Source of the DNA: Talpa occidentalis
Taxonomy: Eukaryota; Chordata; Mammalia; Eulipotyphla; Talpidae
Direction of reading: 5' to 3'
Assembly (NCBI RefSeq): GCF_014898055.3
Contig: NW_023603184.1
Coordinates: forward strand, 113,016,615 to 113,080,614
Length of the DNA: 64,000 nt
Shown in pieces: positions 54,625 through 64,000 of the stretch; positions within the stretch are counted from its first letter, which is position 1, and each line of letters starts with the position of its first letter. The position numbers and the translations under genes are program-made. The notes beneath the pieces were generated by a model. It was not told where the DNA came from. It saw nothing but the letters and a program-made list of their open reading frames with translations, and searched no databases.

Positions 54625-54849
54625 ATTTTTTTTTAAAGATTTATTTATTTATTTATACAAGAACCGGGGTACAGGCTGGATGCATGGGAAGGTGAGAGGA
54701 TTCACCAGAGACAGAGTGGGGAACAGAACAGGCAGACTGATGAAATACACTGCTGAGGGGAGCAGCGGGCATGACAGAAGAGGTCTGCAGAGGTTGCAGA
54801 CACCTTCACAGCATGATGATCAACCGCCTGCACCACCAGGGGAGGCCCC
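54625..54849 (-). mobile_element. SINE copy 13, minus strand, B box deleted
   Basis: The only minus-strand SINE. Read in reverse: GGGGCCTCCCCTGGTGGTGCAGGCGGTTGATC head (intermediate subfamily), then CCTCTGCAGACCTCT where other copies have about 45-50 bases between GCAG and GCAGACC. That span, which carries the B box and the ACCCACATGG block, is deleted between the two GCAG copies (plus 54781-54796). Tail TTGTATAAATAAATAAATAAATC. No convincing TSD. Confidence 0.92.
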
Positions 54850-56111
54850 AGGAAAATCATAAATACAATATCAGTGTCATAAAGGCTCAGCCACACCAGC
54901 TTCATTCTAGAACAAGTACAGGTATCAAAGATTCCCATGACAGAAACAGATGGACCTTTCTACCCTTGTACTACTGAAAGGAGTCACACTGTTCAATAAG
55001 AACATGCTTATTCTAGGATTTGTGGGCCCACACCTAAAGGCAAAACCCAGTTGTCCTCATGCCCCACTCAAGTCACATACATACAGTTCCTAGTGAAGGT
55101 AGATGCATATAGTTTTCTAGCTCAAGGAAGAAAAGTAATACGAAACATCCTAAGAGTGCATGTATCTGTGAAAGGGAAGTCTTGGGGTAACATGTGTGCA
55201 TGGGTGGTCAGAGGCACTGGGTCCAGTTTGGAATAGGAATGTACATGGTTATAGGTGAGAAATTTATAGGAAAAGAGAAAGTCAATGTACATTTATAGAT
55301 TTTTTTTTGTTATCCTTCACTTTTTACTTTTCACTTTCACTTGTCTAGTTAAGGTAGGGTTCAGCTGATGGCAATCTGTTAAATTAATTACTAAGAGAAT
55401 AAGAATTTGAATTCTGGATTGTTCTTACTAATATTTCTTTTACTTTGTTCTTCAGAATTAGGCATTATTACCAATTTTGGTGTTTAAGTATAAGCATTAA
55501 CAATGAAAAAGTTTGCATACTCAAAATGAGATAATTCAAGACAAGTATTCAAAGACTATTCTAATTATCAAAGTGTTGTGGGAAATAGGGAACTACAGGG
55601 TCCAGCAGGGACCTGGGCTAGTAGCAGCAGAGCTCTGTCTCAAGAGATGAGAGAAGTTAGAGAAGTCTCAAGAAAAGAAATTCATGTAAAAGAGGCTACC
55701 TAGAAAGAAACAGTAATCTTCCTTTTAGAGATGTGCTCTTCTCTAGGGAGGGACTAGGAAAAATAAATGCTCTGACCTTTCCTGTTTCCTGCAGGCACTC
55801 ACTATGCCCAAGCTCAACTGGAAGCCAGAAGACAGAAGAATCAAGGTGACAGAGTGAGTGTCCTCAGGAAACAAGGGGTGAAGGTTGGTCTGGGAAGGAA
55901 ATTAAGACATTTGACCAATATTTATCCAGTATTTCCTTATCATTTTAACAGATGCAAAGTCATGTTCTCTTGTCTTAACATGTTTCGTTCTTTCAAAATT
56001 ATATGCAGGATTTTAGTAATTAGGTTTCAATGTAATCTATTGAGTCCAGACATAGGCAAAGCTTCCAGGGACATATTTGTTCTCACGGTAAACAGATAAA
56101 GCTAATTTTTT
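54850..56111. other. Low-copy interval, one repeat-like hint
   Basis: 55570-55860 (gccc.aagctcaactggaagccagaagacag) resembles an old interspersed repeat end that I cannot name. No gene. Confidence 0.35.
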
Positions 56112-56385
56112 TTTTCTTGCGTGTTTCTTTCTTTCTTTATTTTTTTATCCAAATTTAATTTATTTTTTTAATATTTTATTTTATATAATTCTTACATTTT
56201 TCATTTTTGCACAATGTATGCATTTTCATTTTGCAACCTCGCCCCTTATTTTGACCCTAATCCTTCCTCTCCCTTCCCCTTCCTGCCCATAGTGTGTCTC
56301 TGGTTTATAGTTGCTTGTTGATTTTGATTTTTACTTTGTATTAATTAGCCTTTTTCCTAGTCCCTTACTTAATTTTTTACTGTTT
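56112..56385 (-). mobile_element. L1 3'UTR fragment of the young family, minus strand
   Basis: cccttattttgaccctaatcc, gtgtgtctctggtttatagtt and ttgttgattttgatttttact align by eye with 31790-31895 of the full-length L1 (gaccccaatccctcccc; gtgtctctggttcatagtt; ttgttgattttgattttcac). Ends before ORF2; about 270 bp. More diverged than the 13539 copy. Confidence 0.8.
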
Positions 56386-57578
56386 ATGGGTAGTAGCTCC
56401 AAGTCATAAGAAGCAAACAAACTCTGAAAAGTATAGGGAGATGTTTAAGTGCAAACATTTCTGAACTTGAACTACACAGGTCAGAGGTAAGCTGACTTTA
56501 CTTTGGAAAGACCCAAAGTTGTTTTGGTAATGGAAGTCTGATGAAACGACGAGAGAATTATGATTAGTGAGTTTGGAGTTCATGGGTCTCCTGTAATTAC
56601 TTCTCTCCTTTTATTAGTATGCTTTGATCAAAATGAGCTATGTTAAAGACTTTCATAATTAAGCCCCCTCACTTTTTTGAAAATATAATCACATCACCAC
56701 TGGCTCTAAAGTGTATGAGAACAAATTTGGACTCCACATTTTATGTATTGTGACAGGAACACAGGATTCCCTGGCAATGAATTTGGGTTCCAGTAACCAC
56801 TTCATTCTAAAATTGCTCTGAAAATAATGACAGCTGTATTTTTTAGCCCTTTTCTTAGCTGTTTTAAATTTATGGTATCTTTAGCTAATAAGTTATATAA
56901 AGACAAAAGTAATCATTTTATGAATTCCATGGATTAAAAAATTAATCAAGACAGTTATCAGTGCCCTGACATCTTTATATTATACACAGAAACCTGGACC
57001 CCATTAGGTAAGCTAGCCTTACATGCAAGGATTCTTGTTGCTTTTGTTCTGCCTGACTGTTCACTACCTGCCCTTTGCAACAGAGTAAACTACTCATTAA
57101 TTTTATATATTTGGTTTGTGACATTTTCCATTCGCAAAACCCTTGTGATGAATTACAGGACACAGTGGAAACAACTACAGAACAAAACAAAAACACACTA
57201 CATGTGGTCTGCTAACCAGGATCCTGTCAAACAAAATTGGATGCTGCATTCCCATGGTTTCCTTCCAGTAGTAAAAGAAAAAATGTATGCTCAGAAGTGC
57301 CATTTCTATAAAATGCTGAAAAATCAGCATATTCATATAGCCTGGAAATTATTTTGGTGAGACAAAAAGCTGCAAAGAAACCAAGTTATACACTTGTCAT
57401 TAATATTACTATTTGTTAATACAAAAGAAAAATGTTCTTTGTAAGAATATGGAGCAAAAACAATAGCAGTTCCATTTTTCTCATACAGTAACCAATTAGG
57501 GAAATGAGAAGTTACTGAGAAAATGCTTTACCCCACCTTGCTAAATAAGAATTTTAAAATATCACATATAGTGAATAT
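56386..57578. other. Low-copy interval
   Basis: No repeat placed; the 80-codon frame at 57118-57360 has no domain. Confidence 0.45.
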
Positions 57579-57829
57579 AGAAAATGACAGAATGGGCCTC
57601 CCCTGGTGGCACAGGAGGTTAAGCACAGCACTATGAGGCTGTCCGCAGCCTCTGCAGTGCTTGTTCGATCCTAGCAGGCCGGCGAGGGTCCCACATGGCA
57701 CAGCAGACCTCTCCTGACTCGCCCACTGCTCCCCTCAGCAGTGTATTTCCCCAGTCTGCCTGTTCTGTTCCCCACTCTGTCTCTGGTGAATCCTCTCACC
57801 CTCCCACACATCTGGCCCCAGTTCTTGTA

Positions 57830-57876
<47 letters not shown>

Positions 57877-57917
57877 ATCTTTTTTAAAAAAAGAGAGAGA
57901 AAAGAAAATGACAGAAT
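57579..57917 (+). mobile_element. SINE copy 14 with exact TSD and expanded tail
   Basis: SINE body about 57594-57902 between exact 15-bp repeats agaaaatgacagaat (57579-57593, 57903-57917). Intermediate subfamily (GCACAGGAGGTTAAGCACAGCACTATGAGGC). The tail has grown into an (AAAT)n array at 57831-57879, then CTTTTTTAAAAAAAGAGAGAG. Confidence 0.95.
57831..57879. repeat. (AAAT)12 microsatellite from SINE tail
   Basis: Twelve AAAT units, where other copies have two to four. An example of SINE tails seeding microsatellites. Confidence 0.95.
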
Positions 57918-58234
57918 GCAACAAAAGAACAGGACCTAACCCTTTGAGAATTAATCTGAAATCGATACATAATAGATGAAATAAACCACCTCCAGGAGTC
58001 TCCCAACAAGAAGGGATGTTGTCTAAATAAAATAGGAAGATATAAGCCTAGGAATCTAATCATGCCTAATAGGACTGAATGATAGCTTTAATTTAATCAA
58101 CAGAAGCATGATACCTAGAAGAAAAAGGGAAAAGGTCACTTGTGACTAAGAGGATTCGACATAAGGCCTTAGAAAGGGCATTCAGGAAGGGAGCATTCTG
58201 ACAGGGTTTATGGAGGATTCTCCAGAGCAGTGAT
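57918..58234. other. Nothing recognised
   Basis: Low-copy; may include more of the following L1 3' end. Confidence 0.35.
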
Positions 58235-58460
58235 AACTGTATCTGGAGATTACCAGTGCTGGCGGCTGAAGAGTGGGGAGTAGGGGTGGGGAGCGGGGAG
58301 ATGGGAGCTATTATGCAAATGGGTACAGACTTTCTGTTAGGAAAAATGAAAAATTTTGGAGATTTATACAACATAGTGTGTATAGTTAACAATACTGCAT
58401 TTTACACTTCAAATTCAAGAGGGCAGATCTCACGTGTTCTTACCACAATTTTGAAAAAGT
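58235..58460 (+). mobile_element. L1M-type 3'UTR fragment
   Basis: GGAGATTACCAGTGCTGGCGGCTG, GGGTGGGGAGCGGGGAGATGGG, TTGGAGATTTATACAACATAG, GTATAGTTAACAATACTGCATTTTACACTTCAAATT and GGGCAGATCTCACGTGTTCTTACCAC follow the L1MA/B 3'UTR order ('gtggttaccag...ctgtattgtatacttgaaattgctaag...agatcttaagtgttctcaccac'). Confidence 0.75.
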
Positions 58461-58899
58461 AAGTCAGTGTGAAAATGTTTTTTAATTCAGTAAAACACTT
58501 CTATAAATATTTTTATATTTAAATTGCATAGAATTTAAATAGTATGTAATACAATTTACTGGTTAAAAAAAAAATCAAAGGGCACACAAGATTTTCAAGT
58601 GACCCAATAACACTTTATATAAATTCTTGTCTTTACATTGCATTGTAAAATACAAAGCAAATGTATTGCCCGTGTATCACTGCCATGTCTTGTACAACCT
58701 CCTTCCTCTGTCAGGAGTGTCTTGACTTTTTTTTTCATCCTCACTAACTTTTCCAAATAGTGCCAGTGTTCAATAATGGTCAGTACTGTAAATTTTGGAC
58801 AATGAAATGGGCATGAAATAAATATTTATGTTGTTTTTTTTAATTTTAGTTCCATAATGTTGAGGTTAATTAATTGCAATATTTGTCCACATAAGACTG
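58461..58899. other. Low-copy stretch
   Basis: No gene or placed repeat. Confidence 0.4.
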
Positions 58900-59450
58900 C
58901 CCTCATTTCTGATACCAACTACAAGTTTGGGGATTCCAAAATCCACCTTGGAGATATAATTCTGTGGAAGGACTCACAGTATTCAAACTAAAAGCTATTA
59001 TATTCATAGTTTATTACTGGGAAAGAATACAGAATATCAGACAAGGGTAAAGACACACCGGACAGATTATAAAGGAAATACCAAACACAAAGTTTCTTTT
59101 GCCTCTTTACATGGAATAAGCACAGTATCATTTTCCAAGTACTGATCTGTGGTGATATGCAAGGAAAATTATCAACCAAAGCAGCTTACTCAAACCGTAG
59201 AAATGGCTGACCCCTGCCTCCTTCCATTTCAGTCTTCAGGCCCTACCCTCAATCTTATCTCAATGTTTTCAATGTTATCTTCTGACTTGGCCCATTGATC
59301 TTTACTCTTAATATTATTATCTGGTTTAACCAGATGCCATCCCAACCCATATGGTTATATTATCCAATGTTGCACCAAACTCCCAAAGCCACTTCTATTT
59401 CAGGCATGACATTCCAAGACAGTTTGGGATAAAATCCTAGACCAAACATT
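58900..59450 (+). mobile_element. Old LTR-like repeat fragment, family uncertain
   Basis: ACTCACAGTATTCAAACTAAAAGC...CATAGTTTATTACTGGGAAAGAATACAGAATATCAG resembles the opening of a known mammalian LTR type ('gactcact...tcacggctatgatttattacagcgaaaggatacaaag'). The rest is too diverged to place. No viral coding remains. Confidence 0.35.
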
Positions 59451-59644
59451 TTTTAAGACAAGTTTAAAGTCTTCACTATACACTTGATTAGTGAATGTCT
59501 TTTCATACATGTGGTCATTATTTGATTTTTCAATCTCTGTGTAGTATCTGTCTTGCATGCATTTTTCAATTTTGGCAAACTATTTTTTCTTAGTGAATTT
59601 TGGAAGTCTTCATACATAGTGAGTAATACTCCTTGCTTAAATAT

Positions 59645-59931
59645 GTATGGCAGGGCCTCCCTGGTGGTGCAAGGGGTTGAGACGCAACCTATAAAGCACT
59701 CCGCAACCACTGCAGCATGAGTGATCCCCAGCCAGCCAGGGAGCAACCCACATGGTGCAGTAGACCTCTCCTGTCTTGCCCGCTGCTGCCCTCAGCAGTG
59801 TACTTCAGTCAATCTGCCTGTTCTGTTCCCCACTCTGTCTCTGGTGAATCCTCTCACCCACTATACATCTGGCCTGTACCCCAGTTCTTGTGTACATAAA
59901 TAAATAAATCTTTTTTAAAAAAAGTATGGCA
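59645..59931 (+). mobile_element. SINE copy 15 with short TSD
   Basis: SINE body about 59653-59923, flanked by gtatggca at 59645-59652 and 59924-59931 (possibly longer into the A tail). Older subfamily (CAAGGGGTTGAGACGCAACCTATAAAGC). The B-box region has lost bases (gagtgatcccc). Confidence 0.9.
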
Positions 59932-61169
59932 AAGACCTCAGACTTGCCATGCCTTTTAAATCTCTTTTTGAGATATTTGATATTTTGGAGCCAAAGTGCT
60001 AAATATTAATGTAGTTGAATTCATCATGTTTTCACTTAAGTTTTTATTCTGTATCTGAATATTCCCCTACCTCCAAAATCATGATAACTTTGTTATATTC
60101 TAAAATTTTTATAGTTTTTCTTTTCACACTTAGATTGATAATATCCCTATAATTGATTTTTTTCTATATAAGAGCTATGGATCCAATTTCTTCTCTTGCA
60201 CAAGTATTTATATGTGTTGACTGGTCCAAGATATATGGAATTTTAAAAAATGATGATAAATTTTTATCATATACAAAGATTCAATTGTTATGGAGGAAAG
60301 TTGAAGCAACTTCAACTTTTAAAACTTTATAGAGTTTTAAAAATAAGAGAAAAAATAAATATAAAGGGAATGATCAGATAATAATTAGAAGGTCTAACCA
60401 AGGGGATGGATGCTGTTGGGATAAAGAGGAATAATAAATATATTATGATTCTCCAGAGTCAAACCTAAACCTATCCAATGAAAGAAACTGAAAAGGAAGA
60501 GCATAGTAGCTTAATATTTAAGCCAAACTTAATATTAACTAATGCTCTCCATCAGTAGAAAGAACTGCCTCTGATGCAATAACAGCTTTATTTTGAAATT
60601 TTTATATAAACTTTAAATAAAAATAAGGCAATTATCATTTCTGCATTTCCCTGGGATTTTATTCACACTTGCTTGTTTTATTCTCTCTGTGATTGATTGT
60701 ATAAAATGGCTCACTTAAGGATAAAAACTTTATTTCCTTTCCCTAATCTCTCTGTCAAGCTGCATACAGTCAAGGAATGCAGGTCACTGGCGTGATACTC
60801 TGCACCTGCTTGTGATGCTCACAGCCTAGTACGATCCCATCTTGTGTCAGATTTCTCTCATCAGTCTTCACTTGTTTTTCTGATGCCAGTGAGAGTTTAC
60901 TTTCTACACCACCCATCATAAATGTATAGACTTCAGGCACACCCCACAGAAAACTGGCATGAAAAGAAAAGCTGCCTGATGTTCATAAAAGGGATTCCCA
61001 ACTCATTACACTTCATTCACCTGTGTGACAGCATTACTTGAGTACTGTCATGAAAAACATCTCCTATACCAGAGAGTGAGGGGAGAGATATGAATAAAAC
61101 ACAATTCTAGCCTCAGGAATGAAGGTACAAGGAAGAAAATTACTAAGGGGCATGGCGCATACATTGATA
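59932..61169. other. Low-copy interval
   Basis: No placed repeat and no frame of note. Confidence 0.45.
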
Positions 61170-61345
61170 GAATTATAAACAAGATAGAGAAATTCCCTAA
61201 GAAAGTAGTTTAGATTATATTTGACCTAAGTATTAAAGTCAAAGTAGAGCTGACTGAGCAGGAACAGAAAGATAAGTATTCCAGCATAGACAATAACAAA
61301 GAGTTATGAGAGGACATGAAGAGTTTGGCAAGTGTGTGACTGAAT
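61170..61345 (-). mobile_element. Possible L2-type 3' end, minus strand
   Basis: GCTGACTGAGCAGGAACAGAAAGATAAGTATTCCAGCATAGACAATAACAAAG resembles the reverse complement of the L2 3' region ('gaggaggt...agcattccaggcagagggaacagcaagtgcaaagg'). Weak; listed for completeness. Confidence 0.35.
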
Positions 61346-61628
61346 TAAAGGGTGCATTGGGCATGGAGTTAAAGCACAGTGATGATCACACCTTTCTCAC
61401 GTTGCAAATGATGAATTAAGCTATGTATCTCCCTCTGAAAACTATTATTTGGGATGGAAAAGATTGATTGTGTTTCAGAATGCTGCTAGAAAAAAATAGA
61501 GGAAAAAAATCATGGTACATTTTCATGTTTATACATCAAATTCTGTCTTGTGTCTCAGGAACTTGGCAAAGTTCACATTTTCTTTTGAGTCTTTGTTACT
61601 CCTTAAACATGTATTAGACTGTACTGCT

Positions 61629-62172
61629 TGTTATGGACTGTTGTAGAGAATGGAAGTCACCTATTATAAATTGACTTCTGTTACCTCCAATATTCATATA
61701 GCCCTAAGCCCTAAAGAGACAGTATTTGGAGATGGGACCTTTAAAGAAGTTAATTAAGGTTAATTAGGCCATAAAGATAGAAACAGTGTCCTCTCAGTGT
61801 CCTGAGAGAAATAGTGTCCTTACCGATGTTACCTCAATTTAAGAAAAAAAAGTTAGCACATTGCTATATAAAAATATAGTATATAACCACAATTATATGC
61901 ACAAATTTAAGAGAGTTAAGATTTTGGAAGCATAAAAAGAAGAAATGAGAGGAAAAGACACCAAAGACATACGAAGATAAAGTCAATGTGAGGGCCCATG
62001 GAGAAAGAAGGCTGTTGTCCATAGACAAGGGCAGAAAAAGACTTCAGAAAAAACCAAACATAACACCACCCTGATCATGGACTTCTAGCTCCAGAAATGT
62101 AAGCAAATAATATCTGTTGTTCAAGTCAGCCAGTCTGTGATATTGTTAAAATAGCTGTACACACTAATACAT
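61629..62172 (+). mobile_element. MLT1-type (MaLR) LTR, solo and rearranged
   Basis: TGTTATGGACTG at 61629, then aatattcatatagccctaag, acagtatttggagatgggac, ctttaaagaagttaattaagg, gaggaaaagacaccaaag, ccctgatcatggacttctag, ctccagaaatgtaagcaaat and ctgttgttcaagtcagccag, ending gctgtacacactaataca. This is the MLT1 order almost throughout. Extra sequence near 61645-61675 and 61835-61950 shows insertions or rearrangement. A lone LTR of an ancient endogenous retrovirus-like family; no internal genes. Confidence 0.75.
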
Positions 62173-62807
62173 TAAACTACTAGCAAAGTAATATAGTAAG
62201 CCACATAATGAAGACTAAGTTGCTCTTTAAAAGTGATACAACTTTGTACAGAGAATTTATATGAGGAAGTGAACATGAATTTTCATTTATATGCGATTTA
62301 CTTCCACAGTATTAAGCACTGATTCCAGGAATTACATTAGAACTTCAAACAAGCACCAATTTTAAACTAATTTATAGTGTACAACAAAGAATTTCTTTAA
62401 CTGCCTTTCTCACACTTATCTGTGAAGAATTAAAATTTCTTCATATTAATGATTTAAAAAATTGAGTTGTAGAGCAGTTATAGAATAGAGCAAGATCACT
62501 CATTTGGGTCTAGAAAATTCAAACTCAAACTCTGGTCCTCTGGTCCAAAAAAAAAAAAAACAAAAAAAAAACCAGCCAGACAAACACAAGTTCTTACTCT
62601 ATCTTCCAGTTCATGCCACCTTACATAAATTAAGGAACTTCTTTTGAAAGCAGTGTGTTAGTAGTTTAGTCAAGTTATGGGCTCTCCACAAAATGTCTAT
62701 AAGGATAAATGCATGGAATAGTGTAGGTGTAATAGGAAGAGAAGTGATCTGCTGTTGGTGTGAATGTTGCAAGCACAGTGAGAATGCACCCATTACAAAC
62801 TGTGTTT
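62173..62807. other. Low-copy stretch
   Basis: No placed repeat; oligo-A at 62548-62570. Confidence 0.4.
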
Positions 62808-63094
62808 AAAACATGCAACAAGGGCATAGGGGTTAAAGACAGTGATGTCAAGCTATTGCCAGTGACTGCAGCACGAGTTCAATTCCCCAGCTGACCCACA
62901 TGGCGCAGCAGACCTCTCCTGACTCGCCCTCTCACTGTTCCCCTGAGCAGTGTATTTCAGTAGATCTACCTGTTATGCTCCCCACTCTGTCTCTGGTGAA
63001 TCCTCTCACTGATACCCCCACCTCACCTCTGGCCTACCTTCAGCTCTTGTATGCATAAATAAATAAATCTTAAAAAAAATAAAACATGCAGCAA
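62808..63094 (+). mobile_element. SINE copy 16 with TSD, shortened head
   Basis: SINE body about 62822-63080, between aaaacatgcaacaa (62808-62821) and aaaacatgcagcaa (63081-63094), one mismatch. The head is shortened to gggcataggggttaaag, removing part of the A box. Older subfamily tail TATGCATAAATAAATAAATC. Confidence 0.92.
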
Positions 63095-64000
63095 ACAAAT
63101 CATAACCAAGTATTAAATTCAGGCCTCAAGATGGTAATCCATTCTTCAATAGGATTAGCATGAAAGATCATTTTCTGGCACACTGTGCTTTATAATAACC
63201 AAGTTAAACTTTTATAAATTTGTTGTTCTCTGTGTAATAGAAAAATAGAATGTATGTTTTATTTATTGTCTTATTCAACATTGCACTGTTCTGCCTGTGA
63301 GAACTCACAAGGCTTTCAGATAGCTAGTCTAAAATATGAAACTAACCTAAATTTATTACTGTGCATTTTAGTCTTCTCCAATAATACAGTATTATTTCTT
63401 CCTAAATATACCAGGACAGACATTGTTGAGGAAAAGTTCAACTATATTCAATTTCAAAATTATTATCTTATATGATACAATTTGCTGTTCACTGACCCTG
63501 ACCCATCTTTATTTCCTCTCAACATACTAGAGTTCATCAGTGCTTTGAGCATTTTTACCTGTACTTATATTTTCATTTTCATTGTGGAATATTATTCAAA
63601 AGAAATGAAGAGCAAACCAAAAAAAACAAGTTTACCTATATTTAGAGGATCTTAAAATATCCTAATTCGGATATTTTAAGCACATTACAAAATTTGCTCA
63701 AAGTTAAAGTAAGTGAATCCTGAAATAACCTCAATATCAATTCAAAGATATTCTAACAAGTTGTAGTAGAGCACTATGGTCTATGGGTAAATGTAAAATA
63801 AAAATGATTCCTGAAATTAAGTATCTTGCCTATCAACTCTTACATACCTAGAATGATAAATGCTAGGAATGTATTGGAAGTAGATCAGTAATCTAATTTA
63901 TATTGGGAAGTCAATAAAAGCATACCAGAAAAATAGTGAACTATGAGTTGATATTTGATGTATGAACAGTCATTAGCTAATCAACAAGGATAGAGCAATT
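63095..64000. other. Low-copy right end
   Basis: No placed repeat except the inverted repeat listed next; no credible gene. Confidence 0.4.
63651..63680. repeat. Perfect 12-bp inverted repeat, 6-base loop
   Basis: cttaaaatatcc at 63651-63662 and ggatattttaag at 63669-63680, separated by taattc. Could form a hairpin; may also be a remnant of a small palindromic DNA element. Confidence 0.9.

Noticed and set aside
1..64000. CRISPR array, operon, phage or plasmid system
   Set aside because: No regularly spaced repeats with unique spacers, no prokaryotic gene density; the composition and repeats are mammalian.

Overview
The window looks like non-coding nuclear DNA of a placental mammal. It is AT-rich and I find no exon, rRNA gene, functional tRNA gene, CRISPR array or bacterial-style operon. 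The evidence for a eutherian genome is a layered set of old repeats: MIR and L2-type elements, a MaLR (MLT1-type) LTR, a hAT-Charlie-type DNA transposon, L1MA/L1M-type LINE ends, younger L1 copies, and a lineage-specific SINE with a tRNA-Glu-like head. I cannot name the species. The SINE is the best diagnostic; a laurasiatherian (possibly a bat) is a guess from its general look only. Family names are given from remembered consensus patterns, not from a search.

Layout. 1-1450: opposed L1 fragments with a SINE. 1575-1780: MIR. 2640-3890: old L1 pieces with a SINE. 4641-7470: two L2-type fragments with SINEs. 7753-10564: low-copy DNA. 10565-13466: a decayed L1 5' portion. 13539-14774: a young 5'-truncated L1 with an exact 17-bp target-site duplication (TSD). 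14792-17460: low-copy DNA. 17461-18265: an unexplained GC-rich island with a small ORF. 18742-18805: a TATC microsatellite. 19007-22590: SINEs, L1 and MIR fragments, an internally deleted L1 candidate and an old repeat. 22650-25330: low-copy DNA. 25330-29440: LTR, L2, L1, SINE, hAT and MIR fragments.

31691-37947 is the main feature: a nearly complete minus-strand L1 (about 5.9 kb without a nested SINE). It has a CpG-rich 5'UTR, a YY1-like site at its 5' end, ORF1, ORF2, a G-rich 3'UTR and a 12-bp TSD. It is dead: ORF1 has an early stop; ORF2 has two single-base frameshifts, a stop, a SINE insertion and a deletion across the reverse-transcriptase catalytic motif. 37960-39310 is an old L1/HAL1-type fragment. 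The rest holds L1 ends (44436-46690, 49108-49385, 56112-56385, 58235-58460), a polypurine/G-quadruplex tract (50655-50870), LTR-like fragments, an MLT1-type LTR (61629-62172) and more SINEs.

No genes work together here. The only functional logic is retrotransposition: the autonomous L1s supplied endonuclease and reverse transcriptase, and the SINEs have A-rich tails and TSDs of the kind made by L1 machinery. Sixteen SINE copies were found, fifteen of them on the plus strand, in three recognisable subfamilies plus one divergent copy that keeps a more tRNA-Glu-like head. I found no convincing undescribed system. The best open questions are the GC-rich island at 17461-18265, a 150-codon ORF at 20832, a diverged sequence pair at 50251 and 52080, and the lineage of the SINE.
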